From assembly GCA_016179745.1 (NCBI GenBank), contig JACPCP010000005.1:1-38749 (forward strand): a stretch of 38,749 nt of DNA. The letters run 5' to 3'. The translations under genes were made by a program, and so were the position numbers. Under the pieces are notes generated by a model. The model searched no databases. It had not been told where the DNA came from and saw only the letters and a program-made list of their open reading frames with translations. Positions within the stretch are counted from its first letter, which is position 1, and the number at the start of each line of letters is the position of its first letter. Positions 17,797 through 23,198 of the stretch are shown one piece after another. Source of the stretch: Candidatus Omnitrophota bacterium (GTDB lineage Bacteria; Omnitrophota; Omnitrophia; Omnitrophales; JACQLI01).

Positions 17797-18848
17797 ACGA
17801 TAAACATCGCATCGCCGTAACTATAGAAACGGTAACGCCGTCGAATCGCCTCCTGGTAGGCCTCGAGAAGGAGTTCGTGTCCTGCAAAAGCGCTCACGAG
17901 CATCAGGAGCGTGCTCTTGGGCAGATGGAAATTAGTAATCAGGGCGTCGACGACCTTAAATTCGTAGGGAGGACGGATAAAAAGTTTGGTGGTCCCCTGG
18001 AAGGGACGGATCTTTTCGCCGAGCGTCTCAAGCGTCCTCACGGCCGTGGTCCCGCAGGCCACAATTCTGCGATGCTCCTTCAAGGCTTTCTGAATCTTGA
18101 CCGCCGTTTCCGCCGTGACCTCCAATTCTTCTTCAACCATTTCGTGTCTCGACAAATTCTCGGTCTGGACCGGCTGAAAAGTTCCGTAACCGACGTGAAG
18201 CGTCACAAAGGCGATTTCGATTCCCTTCTTTCGGAGCCCGCCGAGAAGTTCCTCATCAAAATGAAGACCGGCCGTGGGAGAGGCGACGGCGCCCTCGACT
18301 TCGGCAAAGACTGTCTGGTACATTTCACGGTCAATCGCTTCGTCGGGGCGGTCCAGGTAGGGCGGCAGAGGGATTCGGCCAATCTGATTCAATTTTTCTA
18401 AGACTGACCTCTCATTTACAGCCTCTCTAAAGCGAATCTTCCGAACACCGGTACGTTTATCGGGTCCGTCGAGGACCTCCCCTTCCAGCGTCGTTCCGTC
18501 TTCTCCAAACCGGATCCAGCTCCCCGCCTTCACCCGGCCGCCGGGTTTGAGAAGGGTCTGCCAGGTCGTTTTTCCCAGGAATTTCAAAAGGAGCGCCTCG
18601 ACCCGGCCGCCCGTTGTCTTCCGTCCAAAGATTCTCGCCGGAAGAACTTTTGTATTATTGAGAACGAGGAGGTCGCCCGTCTGAAGGAGATCGGTGAGGT
18701 CCCTAAAAACACGGTGCTCGATTTGCCGGCTCTTCCGGTCCAGAACCAGAAGCTTCGCCTCACTCCTCTTCCTTTCCGGGTAAGGCGCAACCAATTCCCG
18801 GGGCAGAGTGTAATCAAAGTCCTGAAGGGTCAAGAAGGTTGAAGTCAC
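17793..18848 (-). CDS. queA: S-adenosylmethionine:tRNA ribosyltransferase-isomerase
   Basis: QueA transfers the ribosyl part of SAM to preQ1-tRNA to form epoxyqueuosine. Family motifs are DFDYTLPRELVAPYP at the N-terminus, VLNNTKVLPARIFGRK, the active-site region SPTAGLHFDEELL, TLHVGYGTFQPV and the C-terminal TNFHLPKSTLLMLVSAFAG. Length (351) is normal. The start is GTG 18848. TACAAT at 18863-18858 ends 9 nt before it and no clear ribosome site has room, so the transcript may be leaderless. It leads the queA-tgt-yajC-secDF-recJ run. Confidence 0.95.
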   Translation of the reverse strand: MTSTFLTLQDFDYTLPRELVAPYPERKRSEAKLLVLDRKSRQIEHRVFRDLTDLLQTGDLLVLNNTKVLPARIFGRKTTGGRVEALLLKFLGKTTWQTLLKPGGRVKAGSWIRFGEDGTTLEGEVLDGPDKRTGVRKIRFREAVNERSVLEKLNQIGRIPLPPYLDRPDEAIDREMYQTVFAEVEGAVASPTAGLHFDEELLGGLRKKGIEIAFVTLHVGYGTFQPVQTENLSRHEMVEEELEVTAETAVKIQKALKEHRRIVACGTTAVRTLETLGEKIRPFQGTTKLFIRPPYEFKVVDALITNFHLPKSTLLMLVSAFAGHELLLEAYQEAIRRRYRFYSYGDAMFIV

Positions 18849-18857
18849 AGCCCCTGC

Positions 18858-18863
18858 ATTGTA
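18858..18863 (-). promoter_or_regulatory. -10-like element just before queA
   Basis: TACAAT on the minus strand ends 9 nt upstream of GTG 18848. The -35 region is poor (TAGCCC at 17-nt spacing), so this rests mainly on the -10 and its position. Confidence 0.3.
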
Positions 18864-18905
18864 GACACGGTGTCCGGTGAGGGCTACGGATTTTTTTTGG
18901 AGAGG

Positions 18906-19316
18906 TTAGGCGGGGAAGAGGCGATTAAGCTCTTCAAGAAAGACGTCACGAAGGAGACGCCTTTGGCCGTCCGGAAAAACGAGATACATAACCTTTCCCT
19001 CGTCGGGCGTGCGGTAGAGGTAACGCTGGGCCCAAGCCTGTGCGCCTTCGCCCCGATAGCAGGAAACAATGTAATGCCTTGCCCGGTCCACCAGCTTTCC
19101 GAATTCAAAGGTGTTCCCGTTGTAAACAATCTTGCAGGGGCTCTTCTGATAAAGGGCCACGACCTTGAAAAGCTTGGCAATTTCAGTCGGCGTCTTGGGC
19201 TGGAGAACAATTTCCCGGCCGACGAAAATCCCTGCGGTCGTCAGCCCGACGGCCAAGACTCCGGTCATAATCCACTTGGGCAGCACCTTCACGGTTCCCT
19301 GAAGCATTGCAGTCAT
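18906..19316 (-). CDS. Hypothetical single-pass membrane protein
   Basis: I do not recognise this 136-residue protein. Residues about 14-34 (WIMTGVLAVGLTTAGIFVG) form one membrane helix or uncleaved signal. The rest is a small soluble domain with two cysteines (SPCKIVYNG, YIVSCYRGEG) that could form a disulfide outside the membrane. It stands alone between queA (57 bp downstream) and the AsmA-like gene. A promoter-like pair lies directly upstream with the -10 ending 7 nt before ATG 19316, so the mRNA is probably leaderless. Confidence 0.65.
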   Translation of the reverse strand: MTAMLQGTVKVLPKWIMTGVLAVGLTTAGIFVGREIVLQPKTPTEIAKLFKVVALYQKSPCKIVYNGNTFEFGKLVDRARHYIVSCYRGEGAQAWAQRYLYRTPDEGKVMYLVFPDGQRRLLRDVFLEELNRLFPA

Positions 19317-19323
19317 AGCCGTG

Positions 19324-19352
19324 AATCTATCCTAAGAACGGAAAGTCGGCAA
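19324..19352 (-). promoter_or_regulatory. Promoter giving a leaderless start for the 19316 gene
   Basis: TTGCCG (19352-19347), a 17-nt spacer, then TAGATT (19329-19324), which ends 7 nt before ATG 19316. Transcription would begin at or next to the start codon. No Shine-Dalgarno sequence is present. Confidence 0.45.
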
Positions 19353-19434
19353 GGGATGGGATAAAAGGCCCTGGCAGGTGTTCTTGATTGCTAGAAAGTG
19401 CTAGTTTTTCAAGAGGCCCAAAAGCTGCGATTCT

Positions 19435-20131
19435 CTACAATTCGCTCCGGAGCTTTCCCAGCAGGGCAGAGGCCTTCTTTTTCGCAACGCTCTGGACCCC
19501 GGAGACGGCCCCTTCCAATTTTTTGGAGACCTCTTCAGGCGTCTGGCTGAGAATCTTCCCTCCATATACAAGTGTTTTGTCCAGCGGCTTGCCCATGGTT
19601 TCCTTTAATCGGGTCTCAAGCTGGCCCGGGTCCAGACCGAGTTCGCCCAAAGGGGCACCCGTAATGACTTTCATCAAGATGACATTCACAATCGAGGCCG
19701 GGTCCGTGATCCCTTCAAAGACCTGCCTCTCGATTTCGAGGTCAAAAGCAAGCTTCTTCGGGACAAGGCTCGAACGGTCATGGTAGCTGACCTTCCGAAG
19801 CGAGAGCTCAAGACGGTCCAGGTAGAAAGGGGGTGCGGACTTTTTCACGGAAGGCTTTGCGGGAGAAGGCTTCTCTCTTTTGGACCTTCCCAGGGAAGTC
19901 AAAAGAGAGACGTTGGAAATCCCCTGACGGTCCTTCTCAAAGGGTCAGGCCCTTCGCCTGAAACACCCCCTTCGCAAGGTCAAGGTCGAGCTTTTGAATC
20001 CGGGCCTCAAAGCCGGTGAGCCTCTGAACGGCCGACGCCAGGGCCTTTTTGAGAATGACTTCCCGGGCAAAAAAAAGGACCGCTGCGCCTGCTGCCAAGA
20101 AAAGGAGAACAGCCAGAAAACGGTTTTTCAT
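19435..20131 (-). CDS. AsmA-like envelope protein split by a +1 frameshift at CTT-TGA
   Basis: ATG 20131 (MKNRFLAVLLFLAAG...) opens a frame with a membrane anchor and the AsmA-family start FEARIQKLDLDLAKGVFQAKGLTL. It stops at TGA 19939-19937. The continuation is in the +1 frame: EKDRQGISNVSLLTSL, then a K/P/S linker, FYLDRLELSLRKVSYHD, and VFEGITDPASIVNVILMKV, as in AsmA-like proteins. Slipping at CTT-TGA-G joins them into 231 residues. CTT-TGA is also the programmed frameshift site of prfB, so this may be real recoding, a decaying gene or a sequencing error. The ATG overlaps the stop of the upstream gene by 4 bp. The middle of the protein looks shorter than in related proteins I recall. Confidence 0.65.
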
Positions 20132-20418
20132 AAGACCTCTTTCTTGGCTTTCCCCCCTTTCTTCCCTTTTTCTTTCCAGAGGCCCGGCGGGACCGATTCT
20201 CCGCCCCAGCCTTTCTTCTCCCCTTTCTCCCAGCCGGGAGGATGGCCCGATTCTCCCCAGCCTTTCTTTTCTCCGTGACTGAACCCGGCAGGCATGCCCG
20301 AAGACCGGCCTCTTCCTTCTCCCTTCCCTTTGGCAAACGCCAAAGGCAATCCCACCAAAAACAAAAGCGACATCCCGAAGAGACAAAAGCCGACGGCTGC
20401 CCTCCTTAAAGGTTTCAT
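20128..20418 (-). CDS. Small secreted protein with GEKKGWG/PPGW repeats
   Basis: The protein is 96 residues from ATG 20418, with GGAGA 7 nt upstream. Residues 1-29 are a signal peptide (AAVGFCLFGMSLLFLVGLPLAFA). The mature part is a Gly/Lys/Trp/Pro-rich repeat: SHGEKKGWGESGHPPGW, then EKGEKKGWGGESVPPGLW, ending in a lysine cluster (KKGGKAKKE). The unit GEKKGWG-x-PPGx occurs twice. The longer frame to 20466 adds non-signal sequence and is less likely. It is coupled to the AsmA-like gene by a 4-bp overlap. Function unknown; the mature charge is strongly positive. Confidence 0.7.
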   Translation of the reverse strand: MKPLRRAAVGFCLFGMSLLFLVGLPLAFAKGKGEGRGRSSGMPAGFSHGEKKGWGESGHPPGWEKGEKKGWGGESVPPGLWKEKGKKGGKAKKEVL

Positions 20419-20462
20419 GACCCATCTCCTTTCTTCTGGTTCGCAAGCTTCATCGCACCGTC

Positions 20463-21161
20463 TCAATTTCTAAATCTTCCCAGCCAGGCACAATGCTCGC
20501 AGGCGGCCCCCGAGGCGGGCAGGGGCCCGTTTAAAAGCGCCACGGCCTTTCGAAAGATTTCCCGTGCCTTTTCCGGGTCGGTCGGGATCCGAATCGCCTG
20601 CAGCTCAAAAAGAACCCTCCCCTTCTCGCCCACACTTTTCGGTGAATAATAAAGAAGGAAGCCAAAGCCCGTCGTGGGCATTTGATTTTCCTCAAGGAGA
20701 AGGGCATAGCAATTCAGCTGATTTTGATAATATTTGACGGCGTCCGCCTCGGTCGTGACCGAACCCTTTGTTTTGTAATCGAAAGGGAGGTAGCGATCGC
20801 CTTTGACGAGAAGGTCGTCGATCGCCCCGCTCAGAATCGACCCGTCGCCATCCCGATAGACAAGCCCTGTCTTCCAGCTGCGCCACCGTTCGAGCCGGTC
20901 TTGATCCTCGAAAAGTTTCACTCCTTCAAAATGGTCTCCGTCCAGTTCCGGCGGGAGGACGCTTTTTGTCCGAAAGGTGTCAAAGTGCGCCTTGATGACC
21001 CGGTCCATTCCGCCCGGCAGGGACGGGAAAATTCCCCGGGGCCTTCGGACATTTTTCACCTTGTCGAGCCAGAAACAGCGCGGGCATTCGAGGAAAAGAT
21101 TCAGCGTAGAGGGCGAAAGTTTGACGGCATTCATCTTTAGAACCTCAATCGGCACGGCCAT
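20463..21161 (-). CDS. PD-(D/E)XK nuclease-like protein (RecB/Cas4-type)
   Basis: The 232-residue product has the core of the PDDEXK_1 family: SPSTLNLFLECPRCFWL near residue 16, a catalytic-type GAIDDLLV near 115, PFDYKTKG (D-x-K) near 127, and the QxxxY motif QNQLNCYALLLEE near 147. Cysteine pairs CPRC and CEHC could hold an iron-sulfur cluster or zinc, as in Cas4/AddB-like nucleases. There is no CRISPR array and there are no cas genes nearby. ATG 21161 is used; ATG 21134 (MNAVKLSPST) with GAGG upstream is also possible. Its role in repair or defence is unknown. Confidence 0.8.
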   Translation of the reverse strand: MAVPIEVLKMNAVKLSPSTLNLFLECPRCFWLDKVKNVRRPRGIFPSLPGGMDRVIKAHFDTFRTKSVLPPELDGDHFEGVKLFEDQDRLERWRSWKTGLVYRDGDGSILSGAIDDLLVKGDRYLPFDYKTKGSVTTEADAVKYYQNQLNCYALLLEENQMPTTGFGFLLYYSPKSVGEKGRVLFELQAIRIPTDPEKAREIFRKAVALLNGPLPASGAACEHCAWLGRFRN

Positions 21162-21178
21162 TTTACCCTATCCCAAAA

Positions 21179-21208
21179 ATTTTAGATACCGGTCTTGCAT
21201 TTTTTCAA
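21179..21208 (-). promoter_or_regulatory. Candidate promoter of the nuclease gene
   Basis: TTGAAA (21208-21203), an 18-nt spacer, then TAAAAT (21184-21179) on the minus strand. Transcription would start about 10 nt before ATG 21161. It overlaps head to head with the promoter region of the riboswitch operon. Confidence 0.4.
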
Positions 21209-21223
21209 AACACCGGGTAGTTT
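21195..21223 (+). promoter_or_regulatory. Candidate promoter of the riboswitch operon
   Basis: TTGCAT (21195-21200), a 17-nt spacer, then TAGTTT (21218-21223). The -10 match is weak. Position fits: transcription would begin near 21230, at the 5' edge of the aptamer. Confidence 0.35.
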
Positions 21224-21227
21224 TTAC

Positions 21228-21310
21228 TCAGACCGAAAAAGGCAAATCCGCCGTAAGACGGAGACGCAAAGCCGCGGGACCCTGAGGGGCCAGCCGGGCT
21301 GCCGGTGACA
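21228..21310 (+). ncRNA. GEMM-I (cyclic di-GMP class I) riboswitch
   Basis: The conserved aptamer core is present in order. GGCAAA (21241-21246) leads into P2, TCCGCC-GTAA-GACGGA, with a GNRA tetraloop. The strictly conserved GACGCAAAGCC follows at 21263-21273. P3 begins GCGGGACCCTGAGG, and the 3' part AGCCGGGCTGCCG ends the domain. In Vibrio Vc2 numbering, position 20 appears to be G and position 92 C. Family knowledge ties that pair to cyclic di-GMP, while A20 marks the cGAMP subtype. The ligand is therefore an inference from alignment by eye. An intrinsic terminator follows 16 nt later, pointing to transcriptional control of the three-gene operon downstream. Confidence 0.88.
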
Positions 21311-21325
21311 ACAACGAAACGGTTT

Positions 21326-21375
21326 AAACCCATTTCCGGCAAAGATGCCTTTGTCGGCAATGGGTTTTTTGTTTT
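21326..21375 (+). terminator. Riboswitch-linked intrinsic terminator
   Basis: AAACCCATT (21326-21334) pairs with AATGGGTTT (21359-21367), and CCGGCAAAG pairs with CTTTGTCGG around an ATGC loop. The stem runs straight into a T tract (21365-21370, then GTTTT). It lies between the aptamer and the first gene, so it is very likely the expression platform. Confidence 0.85.
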
Positions 21376-21392
21376 CGGAAAGGAGAAGTGGA

Positions 21393-22091
21393 GTGGTAAC
21401 TAAAGCAAACAATTTTACAGCCGCAACCGCAGCTCTTTTATTCGTAGCTTTCAGTGGAATCCTGTTTAACCTGATGCCCCCTGCCTTCGCCGATGACGAC
21501 GCAAGACGGGAGTATGAGAGGCTGATGAAAAGAGAGGAAGAATTGGTAGGCTACGAGCCCCAGTCCATGTTTACCCCCAAGGGAGGGTCACACGGCTGGG
21601 ACAAATTCGAACAGGATGAACTCAATCGTGCAAGCGGAATCGATGTTCCCCCGCTCCCCCCACGAGACGTAGGTGACTTGGAAGGATGGGGAAATTACAT
21701 CAAAGAAGCAGAGCTTAAGCGAATCCGTGATAGAAAAAATGAAATCCGCCGGGGGGCTTTTGGCGGTGGTGACGACGGGCCGGCTCCAGCCCCAAGACCC
21801 AGTCCCAAGCCAAAACCCGAATACGGGCCATTCCGGGAAGGGGACCCTCGAAATAAACCGGCTCCGAAAAAGAGTCCGCCTCCTCACGGGGTCGGGCCCA
21901 CTGGACCTGAGCCGCTTCCCGCTGAAGATCCCAACCAATTTCAGGCAAAGGCCCCATTGCGGTTCGACGGTCTTCTTGGAAAATGGGGAATGAATCGAGG
22001 TGCGGGAAGTCAGGTCCTGGGGCATGCTTTTAAACAGGACACTTCGGCCAGCTCTTCTTCTTCGTTAAAGGCCGATTGTAATTATGGTTAA
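21393..22091 (+). CDS. Exported proline-rich protein with the FDG C-terminal motif
   Basis: I do not recognise a family. The start is GTG 21393, with AAGGAG 7 nt upstream. The ATG at 21345 in the same frame lies inside the terminator loop and is rejected. The 232-residue product has a signal peptide ending about PPAFA-DDD. A charged helical part follows (REYERLMKREEELVGYEP, then LKRIRDRKNEIRR). A Pro/Lys-rich linker (residues about 128-180) leads to a C-terminal segment, APLRFDGLLGKWGMNRG with SQVLGHAFKQDTSAS, a serine run and DC near the end. The 918-residue protein of the same operon ends in a related segment. Confidence 0.8.
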   Translation: MVTKANNFTAATAALLFVAFSGILFNLMPPAFADDDARREYERLMKREEELVGYEPQSMFTPKGGSHGWDKFEQDELNRASGIDVPPLPPRDVGDLEGWGNYIKEAELKRIRDRKNEIRRGAFGGGDDGPAPAPRPSPKPKPEYGPFREGDPRNKPAPKKSPPPHGVGPTGPEPLPAEDPNQFQAKAPLRFDGLLGKWGMNRGAGSQVLGHAFKQDTSASSSSSLKADCNYG

Positions 22092-22106
22092 AAAAAGAGA
22101 GGGGTT

Positions 22107-23198
22107 ATGAAAACAATAAAAAACAAGATCGGGTTCGTCGCAATAACAACTTTTCTGTGCCTCGTTTCACTGGGCTCACCGGGGAGTTACGCCGCACAAA
22201 CCTCGGAATCTTCTTCGGTCGCTCCGGCGCTGGACCATCTCAAACAGGGACGAATGCAGGAGGCGATTGCCTATCTCGAGGACCTTCTCAAAAAGGACCC
22301 GGCAGATGTTAAAGCCCGGCAGGTCCTGGCTAATGTCTACTTTTCTTCAAACGAGATCAAAAAGGCGGAGAAGGCTTACCTTGAAGTTCTCAAGATGGAA
22401 CCGAATGCCGAGGCCTACAACAATCTCGGCGTCGTTTACCTCAAAGAGGAAAACGCCGAGAAGGCGGTCGAGAGCTTGCAGAAGGCCGTTGAACTGGATC
22501 CTAACTTCACACGGGCCTATTTCAATTTGGGGGAGCTCTCCCTCATTTCCGGCAAGTTCCCCATGGCCCTCGCCTTTTTCAAGAAGGCGGAGACGATCGA
22601 CAAAAACCATCCTCTTGTCCACTACAAGCTCGGGGTCTCCCTCGCAAAAACCGGACGCCTCGAGGAGGCCTTGAAAGAATTTGAAGAGGCGGTGAAACGA
22701 GATCCGGACAATCTGCGGATCAAGAGTGATTTCGGGATGACTTACATGGCGGCCCGGAAATTTGACAGGGCCCAGGGAGAGTTTCAAAAGGTGGTTGCCA
22801 AAGCCCCTCGAAGCACCATTGCTCATTTCGGAATGGGACTTGCCCAGAAAGCGATGGGCCAGAGGGAAAAGGCGGTCGAATCATTTCAGAAGACTTACCT
22901 ATTGAGTCCGGAATTTATCGACCCTTACCTGGAGGCCGGGGACCTCCTCCGGAAACTCGGACGTGCGCCTGAAGCGGTCCAAGCCTACCAAAGGACGATT
23001 CCACTTTACGAAAAGACGCTGAAGCAGGACCCCAAAAATTCTCTGGCCCATTTGAAGTTTGCCAAGGTCCTGATCCACACCCGGCATTTCAAAGAGGCGA
23101 AGAAGCACCTCAAGGAAGCCCGAAGCCTGGAAAAAGACAAGGGCCCGCTGGCCGCTCAGGCGGCGGTCCTGACGGAGCGAATCAAAAATGAAGCGTAA
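22107..23198 (+). CDS. Exported tetratricopeptide-repeat protein
   Basis: The 363-residue product has a signal peptide (residues 1-29, ending SYAA). About nine TPR units follow from residue 40, for example GRMQEAIAYLEDLLKKDPAD, AEAYNNLGVVYLKEENAEKA and PLVHYKLGVSLAKTGRLEEA. The last units, near 270-355, are richer in lysine. There are no catalytic motifs, so it should be a protein-protein adaptor outside the cytoplasm or in the periplasm. GAGGGG lies just before ATG 22107. It starts 15 bp after the previous gene and overlaps the next by 11 bp, so all three are one operon. I infer a chaperone or assembly role for the two flanking exported proteins. Confidence 0.9.
   Translation: MKTIKNKIGFVAITTFLCLVSLGSPGSYAAQTSESSSVAPALDHLKQGRMQEAIAYLEDLLKKDPADVKARQVLANVYFSSNEIKKAEKAYLEVLKMEPNAEAYNNLGVVYLKEENAEKAVESLQKAVELDPNFTRAYFNLGELSLISGKFPMALAFFKKAETIDKNHPLVHYKLGVSLAKTGRLEEALKEFEEAVKRDPDNLRIKSDFGMTYMAARKFDRAQGEFQKVVAKAPRSTIAHFGMGLAQKAMGQREKAVESFQKTYLLSPEFIDPYLEAGDLLRKLGRAPEAVQAYQRTIPLYEKTLKQDPKNSLAHLKFAKVLIHTRHFKEAKKHLKEARSLEKDKGPLAAQAAVLTERIKNEA

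Noticed and set aside
21345-21392. ATG 21345 as start of the first riboswitch-operon gene
   Set aside because: This ATG is in the loop of the intrinsic terminator and has no ribosome site. GTG 21393 has AAGGAG at 7 nt and gives a normal signal peptide.
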